In this document: in pieces, positions 1 to 5,339 of the stretch
Numbering within the stretch: position 1 is the first letter of the stretch
Layout: the number at the start of each line of letters is the position of its first letter
DNA from: Sphingomonas bacterium
Lineage (GTDB): Bacteria; Pseudomonadota; Alphaproteobacteria; Sphingomonadales; Sphingomonadaceae
Direction: 5' to 3'
Assembly (NCBI GenBank): GCA_026785965.1
Contig: JAJAYY010000097.1
Coordinates: forward strand, 1-5,339
DNA: 5,339 nt
The notes under the pieces: generated by a model
What the model saw: the letters and a program-made list of their open reading frames with translations, nothing else
Database searches by the model: none
What the model was told of the DNA's origin: nothing
Position numbers and translations under genes: made by a program

Positions 1-2
1 CA

Positions 3-629
3 ACGCTCTATGGAACGCTCACCGCCTTCGCTTTTTTGGTCGACCAGGACGAAGCGTCGGTCTCGGGCTTCCGCCTGTCGAGCCAGACCTATGGGGCGCG
101 CTTCGCGGGAAGCCGCAAGCTGTCGGCCCATACTACGCTCCATTATGCCGCGAGCTCTGCGCGCCAGTCCGACTATCATCGCAGCCCGAACGACTATTCG
201 GCCACCTATCTTGCGCTCGACGCCGGGCTCGATCTCGCGGCGCTCAAATTGCGCGCCGGATATGAAGTGCTGGGCGCGGATGACGGGCGACCGCTAACCA
301 GCGTGCAGACGCCGCTGGCGACGCTCCACAAATTCCAGGGCTGGGCCGACAAATTCCTGACGACGCCGCCTGACGGGATTCGCGACCTTTATGCCGGCGC
401 CGGCTACGGCTGGAAAAGAATCGCCGGCTTCGATGCGGTCAATGCCGACGTCACTTATCATCGGTTCGAAAGCGACCGGCTGAACATCGAATATGGGTTC
501 GAATGGGACGCGGCAATTTCCGCCAAGCGCGGCCGCTGGACGGCGACCGCCAAGCTGGCCGATTATCGCGCCAACCGATTTGCCATGGATACGCGCAAGA
601 TCTGGCTGCAAATCGATTGGGCCTATTGA
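3..629 (+). CDS. Alginate-export-family outer-membrane beta-barrel protein, C-terminal part (5' end outside window)
   Basis: The frame is open from the first complete codon at position 3 to a TGA at 627-629, giving 208 residues with no start inside the window. The sequence alternates polar and aromatic/hydrophobic residues in short strands, typical of a beta-barrel. It ends in ...IDWAY with a terminal aromatic residue, the usual C-terminal signal of outer-membrane barrels recognised by the BAM machinery. The segment around residues 109-130 (HKFQGWADKF followed by PPDGIRDLY) matches what I recall of sphingomonad proteins annotated as alginate export family. The family assignment is from recognition. 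The transported substrate cannot be read from the sequence, and 'alginate' is only a family name. The gene converges on hemN with 18 bp between stop codons. Functional linkage to the oxygen-sensing genes is not shown. Confidence 0.75.
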   Translation, partial: TLYGTLTAFAFLVDQDEASVSGFRLSSQTYGARFAGSRKLSAHTTLHYAASSARQSDYHRSPNDYSATYLALDAGLDLAALKLRAGYEVLGADDGRPLTSVQTPLATLHKFQGWADKFLTTPPDGIRDLYAGAGYGWKRIAGFDAVNADVTYHRFESDRLNIEYGFEWDAAISAKRGRWTATAKLADYRANRFAMDTRKIWLQIDWAY

Positions 630-644
630 CCAGTTTCGGGTCAA
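626..644. terminator. Possible weak bidirectional hairpin between convergent genes
   Basis: TTGACC (626-631) and GGTCAA (639-644) form a perfect 6-bp inverted repeat with a 7-nt loop. It begins over the stop codon of the barrel gene and lies just before the stop codon of hemN on the other strand. The position between two convergent genes suits a shared terminator. However, the stem is short and no T-tract follows on either strand, so intrinsic termination would be weak. Confidence 0.3.
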
Positions 645-647
645 GGA

Positions 648-1997
648 TCACACCGCGCGCGAATGATGCGCCGGGGACTCGTCGAGATACTGATCGAAGG
701 CCGCGGCCAGCACGCGCACCAATGGGCGTGCCGCGTCGGCCAGCGTGACGATGCCCTTGTCACGATGAGCGATGCCGTCGCGGATCAGCGGGTCGAGGGC
801 GATGGTGGCGCTGAGCTGCCGTGAATCGCCACCGAAGCGACCACAAACCTCGTCGAGATCGACCCGAAAGTCGCACATGATCCGCTCGATGATCGCTCCT
901 CGAAGCCGGTCTTCAGGAGCGAACCCGCGGCCCTTTGCGACGGCCAGCTCGCCCGCAGAGATCCTTCGCTGATACTCCCCGATCAGTACTGCGTTCTGGA
1001 CATAGCCGGCGGGCAATCGCCCGATTGACGACGCACCGAAGCCGAGCAGCGTGTCGCATGCGTCGGTCGTGTACCCCTGAAAATTGCGGTGCAGTGTTCC
1101 GGCTTCGAATGCGCGCGCCAGTTCGTCGTCGGGTTTTGCGAAATGGTCGAGCCCGATGCGAACATAGTCGGCGCCGACGAGCACGGCGGCGATTGCCTCG
1201 GACTGGGCGAACCGTGCCGCGCCATTGGGAAGCTCGGACTGCTGGATATTGCGCTGGTGGAGCTTGAATTGCGGAACATGGGCATAACCGAACACGGCGA
1301 ACCGGTCGGGCGCCAGTTCAAGCGCCTGGACGGCGGTTTCGATACAGGATTCGACGGTCTGCTTGGGCAAGCCGTAGATCAGGTCGAAATTGACCGCCGC
1401 GATCCCCGCCGCACGCAGTCCCTCGATTGCTTGCTTTGTCTCGTCGAAACTCTGGACTCGGTTGATCGCGCGCTGGACCAGCGGGTCGAAGCTCTGCACC
1501 CCGAGGCTCGCGCGCGTCACGCCGCCCGCGGCGAGCGCATCGATCATCGCCACTTCGAGAGTCCGCGGATCGATTTCGATTGCGACTTCGGCGTCCGCAG
1601 CGAGGTCGAAGCGGGCACGAAGCCGATCCATCAGCAAGCCGAATTGCTCCGGCTTCATCAACGTTGGCGTGCCGCCGCCGAAGTGGATATGTTTCGCCTT
1701 CATCCGCCCGGGCAGCGCGTCGGTGACGAGGTCGATCTCGCGGTGAAGGGCCGCGAGATATTGGGCGATCGGCGCATCGCGCGCCGTGATCGTCGTGTGA
1801 CACCCACAATACCAGCACATCGACCGGCAGAAAGGGATGTGGAGGTAGAGCGACGCCGAACTGTCCGCGGGCACCGCTAGAAGCCAGTCGCGATAGGTGT
1901 CGCGCCCGACCGCGGCGGAGAAGTGCGGCGCGGTCGGATAACTCGTATAGCGAGGCAGCGGCCGGTCGGCGTAGCGCGACAGAATCTGGGCTTCCAC
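648..1997 (-). CDS. hemN: Oxygen-independent coproporphyrinogen III dehydrogenase (radical SAM)
   Basis: HemN oxidatively decarboxylates two propionates of coproporphyrinogen III to vinyls, giving protoporphyrinogen IX in cytoplasmic heme synthesis without oxygen. It uses a [4Fe-4S] cluster and S-adenosylmethionine. From the GTG start the product is 449 residues, close to E. coli HemN (457). An N-terminal RYTSYPTAP motif is followed by the radical SAM motif CX3CX2CXC at Cys57, 61, 64 and 66. The fourth cysteine, in the CGC, is characteristic of true HemN rather than HemW. GGGTP (about 107-111) is the SAM-binding glycine motif. ASLGVQSFD, DLIYGLPKQT and LLGFGASSIG are further family motifs, and the HemN C-terminal domain is complete. 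No ATG is available in frame. A TTG at 2003-2001 is possible, but GGAGA at 2009-2005 lies 7 nt from the GTG and only 1 nt from the TTG. In FixLJ-containing relatives hemN is induced at low oxygen via FixK, which fits its placement here. Confidence 0.95.
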   Translation of the reverse strand: MEAQILSRYADRPLPRYTSYPTAPHFSAAVGRDTYRDWLLAVPADSSASLYLHIPFCRSMCWYCGCHTTITARDAPIAQYLAALHREIDLVTDALPGRMKAKHIHFGGGTPTLMKPEQFGLLMDRLRARFDLAADAEVAIEIDPRTLEVAMIDALAAGGVTRASLGVQSFDPLVQRAINRVQSFDETKQAIEGLRAAGIAAVNFDLIYGLPKQTVESCIETAVQALELAPDRFAVFGYAHVPQFKLHQRNIQQSELPNGAARFAQSEAIAAVLVGADYVRIGLDHFAKPDDELARAFEAGTLHRNFQGYTTDACDTLLGFGASSIGRLPAGYVQNAVLIGEYQRRISAGELAVAKGRGFAPEDRLRGAIIERIMCDFRVDLDEVCGRFGGDSRQLSATIALDPLIRDGIAHRDKGIVTLADAARPLVRVLAAAFDQYLDESPAHHSRAV

Positions 1998-2004
1998 TTG
2001 CAAG

Positions 2005-2009
2005 TCTCC
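2005..2009 (-). promoter_or_regulatory. Ribosome binding site that decides the hemN start
   Basis: On the minus strand GGAGA lies 7 nt before GTG 1997-1995, a normal Shine-Dalgarno spacing, but only 1 nt before the alternative TTG 2003-2001. A perfect 10-bp palindrome, ACTTGCAAGT (1996-2005), spans from the GTG to the edge of this site. Confidence 0.6.
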
Positions 2010-2033
2010 ACGGATCGTTGGCGCTGGCCGCTT

Positions 2034-2078
2034 CTAGGGACGCCCTCGCTTCGCCGGACACTCCGTTATTGTCCCTAG
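2034..2078. repeat. 8-bp inverted repeat in the hemN / receiver intergenic region
   Basis: CTAGGGAC at 2034-2041 and GTCCCTAG at 2071-2078 are exact reverse complements separated by 29 bp. Inside the loop CGGA (2055-2058) and TCCG (2062-2065) make a smaller nested dyad. The element is the most symmetrical part of the region shared by the two divergent genes. It could be a paired operator or, if transcribed with hemN, a leader stem-loop. The half-sites are about 37 bp centre to centre. I do not recognise a regulator with this half-site, and it does not match the FNR/FixK consensus. Confidence 0.55.
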
Positions 2079-2132
2079 GTTCAAGCCACGAGTTGGCCGA
2101 GCACCGCATATGCTGCACGCTTGTTCGTCAAT

Positions 2133-2137
2133 GGAAG
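2133..2137 (+). promoter_or_regulatory. Ribosome binding site of the single-domain receiver
   Basis: GGAAG, in a GGAAGAAAG context, lies 4 nt before ATG 2142. This favours that ATG over the in-frame TTG at 2121, which has no Shine-Dalgarno sequence. Starting at ATG 2142 also places the acidic pocket at residues 13-14, as expected for a receiver. Confidence 0.5.
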
Positions 2138-2141
2138 AAAG

Positions 2142-2555
2142 ATGCCGGCTGTCGTGTCGCAAAGTATCATCCTGGTCGATGACGACCGCGCCCTCAGGGA
2201 CTCGCTCAGCTTTTCGCTGGAATTGGAGGGTTACACTGTCGAATCGTTCGAAAGCGCGGAAGATTTTGCCGAACGCGGCGAGGTTGGGCCCGGCGCTTGC
2301 TTGGTGCTCGATCATCGGCTGCCGGGGATCAGCGGGCTGCAGCTCTTGTTGTCTCTTCGTGATCAGCTGATCGACGCTCCGGCGTTGCTGATCACCAGCA
2401 ATCCGACTGTTGCGTTGCGCAAGCGCGCGCTCGCTCTCGGCGCAGCGATCGTCGAGAAGCCGCTTTTATCCGATGATCTGCTGAACGGGATCCGGTCGAT
2501 GTTCGAGCGCGTGGACACACAGGTTGATCTTCCGAACACCCTCTCTGCCGCCTAG
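2142..2555 (+). CDS. Single-domain response regulator (receiver only), candidate FixT-like modulator
   Basis: This 137-residue protein is one CheY-like receiver with no output domain. The acidic pocket is VDDD (Asp13, Asp14) and the phospho-acceptor is Asp57 in LVLDHRLPGISG. The conserved Thr is Thr85 in LLITSNP and the conserved Lys is Lys106 in VEKPL. All phosphotransfer residues are therefore present, and the region after about residue 122 is only a short tail. It is most like FixJ-type receivers. It is divergent from hemN and convergent with fixJ (11-bp gap, no terminator visible). In Sinorhizobium and Caulobacter, small receiver-like FixT proteins dampen FixL; the Caulobacter one binds an iron-sulfur cluster. 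Here there is a single cysteine (Cys53), so a cluster of that kind is not evident. A role as FixL inhibitor, phosphate sink or partner of another kinase is inference from position, so no symbol is given. Confidence 0.88.
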   Translation: MPAVVSQSIILVDDDRALRDSLSFSLELEGYTVESFESAEDFAERGEVGPGACLVLDHRLPGISGLQLLLSLRDQLIDAPALLITSNPTVALRKRALALGAAIVEKPLLSDDLLNGIRSMFERVDTQVDLPNTLSAA

Positions 2556-2566
2556 TTGCTGCTCGT

Positions 2567-3178
2567 TCAGACAAGCCTGGCGGTCATGACCATGCGTACC
2601 AACTCCGACAGGCTGGCAGCCTTCATCTTGGTCATGACGTTGGCCCGATAAACTTCAACGGTGCGTGCGCTGATGTCGAGATCGAAGGCGATCACCTTGT
2701 TGGCTCGTCCGTCGACCAGGCCTTCAAGCACCTCGCGTTCCCGCGGTGACAGGGTCTCGAGAAGCGCCGCGACCCGGTCGCGACCGGCACGCGCCTGATC
2801 GCGGTCGGACTGTCGAGTCAGCGCCGCGCGGACCGCCGCCAGGATCACGTCGTCGCTGAATGGCTTCTCGATGAAGTCGGCGACGCCGGCCTTCATGGCC
2901 TGGATCGCCAACGGAACGTCGGCGTGACCGGTGATGACGATCACCGGATCGGGAACGGCGAGCGCCCTCAACCGGCCAATCAGCTCGACGCCGCTCATCT
3001 CGGGCATACGAACGTCGGTCACGATGCAGCCATGCTCCATCGACGGCACAGCCTTGAGGAATGCGACCGCGGTTTCATAAGACCGCACATCGAAGTCAGC
3101 ACATTCTAGCAAAAAGGCGAGCGAATGCCGCGCGGCTTCGTCATCGTCGATCACATGCACCACAGGCTCATTGGCCAT
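2567..3178 (-). CDS. fixJ: FixJ-type response regulator, NarL/LuxR-type output
   Basis: This 203-residue cytoplasmic transcription factor is phosphorylated by FixL. The receiver (about 5-120) has Asp11/Asp12, phospho-acceptor Asp55 in [11 protein letters not shown], Thr83 in VITGHADVP and Lys105 in DFIEKPF. These match Sinorhizobium FixJ, where the acceptor is Asp54. A linker (about 121-138) leads to a LuxR/GerE helix-turn-helix (about 141-200) containing [15 protein letters not shown], then NKVIA and [14 protein letters not shown]. The start is ATG 3178, since AAGGAAG at 3191-3185 lies 6 nt upstream and the product begins just before the first receiver strand. An upstream in-frame ATG at 3232 would add 18 residues encoded inside fixL and is unlikely. 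The start overlaps the fixL stop by 11 bp, implying translational coupling. In relatives phospho-FixJ activates fixK; that target is not in this window. Confidence 0.94.
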   Translation of the reverse strand: MANEPVVHVIDDDEAARHSLAFLLECADFDVRSYETAVAFLKAVPSMEHGCIVTDVRMPEMSGVELIGRLRALAVPDPVIVITGHADVPLAIQAMKAGVADFIEKPFSDDVILAAVRAALTRQSDRDQARAGRDRVAALLETLSPREREVLEGLVDGRANKVIAFDLDISARTVEVYRANVMTKMKAASLSELVRMVMTARLV

Positions 3179-4667
3179 CGGAAACTTCCTTCTTGCCCAC
3201 GCGCTGAAGGGTGAAATGGAAGATCGCCCCACCTACTTCGTTCGGCTCCACCCAAATTCGGCCGCCGTGCGCTTCGACGATCGTGCGAGAAATTGACAGG
3301 CCCACGCCCATCCCGGTGCGCTTCGTCGTGATGAATGGCTGAAACAGGTCATCGGCTATAGTTTGACTGATACCGGGTCCCGTATCGGATACCGTCACCC
3401 GGACCGACTCCCGATCGACGCCATTGATCGCGACGATCAAGTCGCGCTTCGAAACCTCTTCCATGGCATCGACAGCATTGCGAATAAGATTCAATACAAC
3501 TTGCTGGATCTGGACCTTGTCTACCAGGACGAGGTCGGCTTCGGGTTCAAACTCGAAGCGGACCCGGACGGCTTGTTCCTTGGCCCCGACCAGCGCCAGC
3601 GCGCTCGCCTCCTCGATCAGTTTCGATAGGCTCTCGATCCGCCGTTCGGTCTCCCCGCGCGCCACGAAGTCGCGCAGACGGCGAATGATTTCACCGGCGC
3701 GGAGCGCTTCGTTGGCGGCGCGATCGATCGCGTCGGAAATCCGCTCATGGGGGATGTCACCGCGCGCGATCAGCATCTTGCTGCCCTTGAGGTAGTTGGC
3801 GATCGCCGAGAGCGGCTGATTGAGTTCATGCGCCAGCGCCGATGCCATTTCACCAAGTGCGGTCAGCCGCGAGATATGGACCAACTCGGTCTGCAGTTCC
3901 TGAAGCCGGGCGAGGGTCTGCTGGCGTTCGGTGAGATCGCGAATGAAGCCGGTAAAAAATTGCCCTTCGGCTTCGCGTCGCATTTCGCCGACCGATAGCT
4001 CCATCGGAAAGGTCGAGCCATCCATGCGCTCGCCAACGACGATTCGGCCGATGCCGATGATGCGGCGTTCGCCGGTGCGGCGATAACGCTCCAGATATCC
4101 GTCATGCGCTTCACGGTAGGGCGAAGGCATCAGCATGCGAACATTCTTGCCAACCGTTTCCTCGGCAGACCAGCCGAACAGGCGTTCCGCGGCGCGGCTG
4201 AAATCCTGCATCACCCCTGCTCCGTCGATGACGATCATCGCGTCGGGAACCGTTTCGAGGATTGAGCGCAGGTGGGCTTCGCGCTGTGCGAGATCCTCAT
4301 TAACTACCATCGAGCGGCGGCGCACAGTCTGGGACCACCTCCCGCCCATAGCCACCGACGCCCCGATCAATAAGAAGACGGCGGCGCCGACAAAATTGCC
4401 CGCGCCAAGATCACCAGTTATCGAGTCGACCGCCAGCGCGGCGGAAGCGCCCAGCAGGGTCGCGAACAATCCGGGCCAAAGCCCGCCAATTGCGGCGGCG
4501 GCAACGACCGCGGGAACGAAGAAGATGAACGTGCCACGCTCCTCGATGAGCGGGTCGAGTCCGAGGCGCGCGACGACTCCCGCCCCAATCGCGACGATCG
4601 CCACCGCCCAGGCCGTTGGCGATCCGGCGCGAGGAAACAAAAATGTCATATCGGAACGACGATTCAT
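3168..4667 (-). CDS. fixL: FixL-type heme-PAS oxygen sensor histidine kinase
   Basis: This 499-residue inner-membrane kinase is predicted to release or bind oxygen at a PAS heme and to phosphorylate FixJ at low oxygen. Four hydrophobic segments (about 18-37, 46-62, 65-80, 92-108) form an N-terminal membrane anchor. The PAS domain is about 133-245. His188 in EAHDGY aligns with the proximal heme ligand (His200 of Bradyrhizobium FixL). Arg208 in IIGIGRIV aligns with its distal Arg220, and Arg194 with Arg206. The Bradyrhizobium His214 position is Arg202 here. A short coiled linker (about 248-266) precedes the H box, [15 protein letters not shown], with His280 as phospho-acceptor. The ATPase domain has the N box ([10 protein letters not shown], Asn397), the G1 box (DTGPGIS, from Asp428) and the G2 box (GMGVGLSIS, 452-460). 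ATG 4667 is preceded by GAGGG 4 nt upstream; Met7 is a less supported start. The stop overlaps fixJ. The kinase looks intact, and heme binding is inferred from the conserved residues. Confidence 0.95.
   Translation of the reverse strand: MNRRSDMTFLFPRAGSPTAWAVAIVAIGAGVVARLGLDPLIEERGTFIFFVPAVVAAAAIGGLWPGLFATLLGASAALAVDSITGDLGAGNFVGAAVFLLIGASVAMGGRWSQTVRRRSMVVNEDLAQREAHLRSILETVPDAMIVIDGAGVMQDFSRAAERLFGWSAEETVGKNVRMLMPSPYREAHDGYLERYRRTGERRIIGIGRIVVGERMDGSTFPMELSVGEMRREAEGQFFTGFIRDLTERQQTLARLQELQTELVHISRLTALGEMASALAHELNQPLSAIANYLKGSKMLIARGDIPHERISDAIDRAANEALRAGEIIRRLRDFVARGETERRIESLSKLIEEASALALVGAKEQAVRVRFEFEPEADLVLVDKVQIQQVVLNLIRNAVDAMEEVSKRDLIVAINGVDRESVRVTVSDTGPGISQTIADDLFQPFITTKRTGMGVGLSISRTIVEAHGGRIWVEPNEVGGAIFHFTLQRVGKKEVSDGQ
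3185..3191 (-). promoter_or_regulatory. Ribosome binding site of fixJ, inside the end of fixL
   Basis: AAGGAAG on the minus strand lies 6 nt upstream of ATG 3178, within the last codons of fixL. It supports the internal start and coupled translation of the two genes. Confidence 0.6.
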
Positions 4668-4671
4668 TCCG

Positions 4672-4676
4672 CCCTC
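4672..4676 (-). promoter_or_regulatory. Ribosome binding site of fixL with overlapping palindrome
   Basis: GAGGG on the minus strand lies 4 nt before ATG 4667 and supports that start. It partly overlaps a perfect 10-bp palindrome, CTCTTAAGAG (4674-4683). The palindrome could be chance or a small regulatory site. Confidence 0.5.
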
Positions 4677-4776
4677 TTAAGAGCAAGACGCCCACCGCGC
4701 GACCATCTGTTCACGGCGGACATCGCAAAGGGCGCGGCGAGATGAATCTGGCAAGCCGTTTGACGAACCCAATCCC

Positions 4777-4798
4777 CCGGACTTGGGCCGAAGTCCGG
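4777..4798. repeat. Perfect hairpin, 8-bp stem and 6-nt loop, upstream of fixL
   Basis: CCGGACTT (4777-4784) and AAGTCCGG (4791-4798) are exact reverse complements around GGGCCG. On the minus strand the hairpin lies downstream of the truncated gene ending at 4961 and about 110 bp upstream of the fixL start. It could terminate incoming transcription, but neither strand shows the T-run of an intrinsic terminator. An operator or mRNA leader structure is an alternative. Confidence 0.5.
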
Positions 4799-4879
4799 AA
4801 TGCCTTTGGTCGCTCAACCCAGTTGGGAAGCACTGTGATCATCGCAGAGGCCGCAATTGGAAAGTCTGCTTTCGGGGCT

Positions 4880-4892
4880 TTCCGTGACGGAA
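4880..4892. repeat. 13-bp palindrome TTCCGTGACGGAA
   Basis: TTCCGT and ACGGAA are exact reverse complements around a single central G. GGAAAG at 4859-4864 can also pair with CTTTCC at 4878-4883, so alternative pairings overlap here. The element is a plausible protein-binding dyad but may be chance. It lies more than 200 bp from the fixL start. Confidence 0.35.
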
Positions 4893-4960
4893 GCGTAACA
4901 CCGAGACCAATCACACGAAGGCATCGCTCCAGATAGATGGATTGAGAGTCGTTCTCGGCC

Positions 4961-5065
4961 TTAGTCGTCTTCGTAACTCAGATCTTTCAGGATATCGCCC
5001 CACTGGTCGAGCGCGTCGCCGAACGCTTCGTAGCCGGGCGTCGCCTCGTCGATCTCTGTTCCCCG
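4961..5065 (-). pseudogene. 3' remnant of an unidentified gene, truncated at the IS junction
   Basis: The minus strand carries 34 sense codons ending in TAA at 4963-4961. They encode an acidic tail containing ATPGYEAFGDALDQWGDILK and ending DLSYEDD. Codons are GC-rich at third positions, as in neighbouring genes, and the residue mix resembles an ordinary soluble alpha-helical C-terminus. Reading upstream, the frame meets TGA at 5068-5066 with no start codon between, right where IS3 transposase sequence begins on the other strand. I interpret this as the end of a gene whose 5' part was lost when the insertion sequence arrived or by later deletion. I do not recognise the family. A chance open frame is possible but less likely given the composition. 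Confidence 0.5.
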
Positions 5066-5070
5066 TCAGC

Positions 5071-5339
5071 ACCTACTTCAAGATCATCGGGTGGGGCTGG
5101 ATGTATCTCTCGACCGTGCTCGACGACTTCTCTCGCTAAATCATCGCCTGGAAGCTGTGCAGCACGATGCGATGCGGGCCGAGGACGTCACCGACACGCT
5201 GGACATGGCGCTCACCGCCTCGGGGTGCGATCAGGCCCATGTGCATCACAAGCCTCGCCTGCTCAGCGACAACGGCCCCAGCTACATCGCCGGTGAACTG
5301 GCCGATTATATCGAGGCTCAGGCCATGAGCCATGTTCGG
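5071..5339 (+). pseudogene. IS3-family insertion sequence remnant: transposase OrfB (rve/DDE integrase core), broken
   Basis: The transposase signal begins abruptly at 5071 with TYFKIIGWGWMYLSTVLDDF and continues with SR. In intact IS3-family OrfB proteins this follows a QTDFTY motif holding the first catalytic Asp, which is absent here, so the gene is 5'-truncated. A TAA at 5137-5139 replaces the usual Tyr codon of the FSRYII.AW motif. Translation would then read IIAWKLCSTM, after which a tandem GATGC duplication (5166-5170 and 5171-5175) shifts the frame by +5. Homology resumes in another frame as RAEDVTDTLDMALTASGCDQ, followed by LLSDNGPSYIAGELADYIEA with the second catalytic Asp in SDNG. 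The copy runs off the window end. Three independent lesions make it non-functional. Terminal inverted repeats and target duplications are not visible. Confidence 0.88.

Larger units (their letters stand above)
4668..4960. other. Non-coding stretch upstream of fixL
   Basis: About 290 bp with no gene I can support on either strand. The open frames here give low-complexity products with no recognisable motif and no convincing ribosome binding site. It should contain the fixL-fixJ promoter, but I could not pick -35/-10 elements with confidence, and no TTGAT-N4-ATCAA box is present. It holds two dyads described separately, and I see no tRNA fold. Confidence 0.5.

Noticed and set aside
1089..1880. 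Long plus-strand open frame (263 residues) opposite hemN
   Set aside because: It is antisense to a clearly conserved gene with intact motifs. The product is rich in Arg/Asp/Glu with no domain, typical of a shadow frame in GC-rich DNA.
1318..2118. Minus-strand open frame (266 residues) overlapping hemN in another frame
   Set aside because: It overlaps the conserved hemN coding frame and its product is Arg/Ala/Ser-rich with no recognisable motif.
2004..2141. FNR/FixK box for hemN or the receiver gene
   Set aside because: I looked for TTGAT-N4-ATCAA on both strands. The closest strings, such as TTGTTCGTCAA at 2121-2131, have the wrong spacing between half-sites.
3176..3232. Longer fixJ starting at the ATG at 3232
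   Set aside because: The extra 18 residues are encoded entirely inside fixL, align with nothing in FixJ, and the internal ATG at 3178 has a good ribosome site.
4759..4772. TTGACGAACCCAA as a FixK-like site upstream of fixL
   Set aside because: The spacing is one base short and the half-sites are not inverted repeats of the consensus.
4836..4850. TGTGATCATCGCA as a CRP-like site
   Set aside because: Only one half resembles TGTGA and the other half does not match TCACA.
4711..4914. Minus-strand open frame of 67 residues upstream of fixL
   Set aside because: No motif, no clear Shine-Dalgarno sequence and ordinary non-coding composition; not supported as a gene.
4616..4936. Plus-strand open frame of 106 residues over the fixL start and upstream region
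   Set aside because: No recognisable domain and no convincing ribosome binding site; half of it lies antisense to fixL and its upstream region.

Overview
The window looks like chromosome from an alphaproteobacterium, most likely a sphingomonad (Sphingomonas/Sphingopyxis type). The support is GC-rich coding sequence, a FixL/FixJ pair very close to the rhizobial and Caulobacter proteins, and an outer-membrane barrel C-terminus of a kind I associate with sphingomonads. The taxonomic call rests on recognition, not on a search.

Layout. Positions 3-629 (+) hold the 3' part of an alginate-export-type outer-membrane beta-barrel gene cut by the window edge. It converges on hemN (648-1997, -), the oxygen-independent coproporphyrinogen III dehydrogenase. 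A 144-bp intergenic region with a perfect 8-bp inverted repeat separates hemN from a divergent single-domain response regulator (2142-2555, +). That receiver converges, with an 11-bp gap, on fixJ (2567-3178, -), which overlaps fixL by 11 bp (3168-4667, -). So fixL-fixJ form a translationally coupled operon. FixL has four membrane segments, a heme-type PAS domain with the proximal histidine, and a complete kinase core.

Upstream of fixL lie about 290 bp without a recognisable gene but with small dyad symmetries (4668-4960). After that comes a junction of two broken genes: the last ~34 codons of an unidentified minus-strand gene (4961-5065), abutting an IS3-family transposase remnant on the plus strand (5071 to the window end). 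The remnant is 5'-truncated, has an in-frame stop and a 5-bp tandem duplication, and runs off the window.

How it fits together. FixL should sense low oxygen through heme and phosphorylate FixJ. In relatives FixJ activates a FixK-type regulator and, through it, microaerobic genes including hemN, which replaces the oxygen-requiring HemF step. No fixK is in the window and I found no convincing FNR/FixK box. The stand-alone receiver between hemN and fixLJ is the least explained part. Its position and domain content make it a candidate FixT-like modulator or phosphate sink of the FixLJ relay, but this is inference. I see no wholly new system here.
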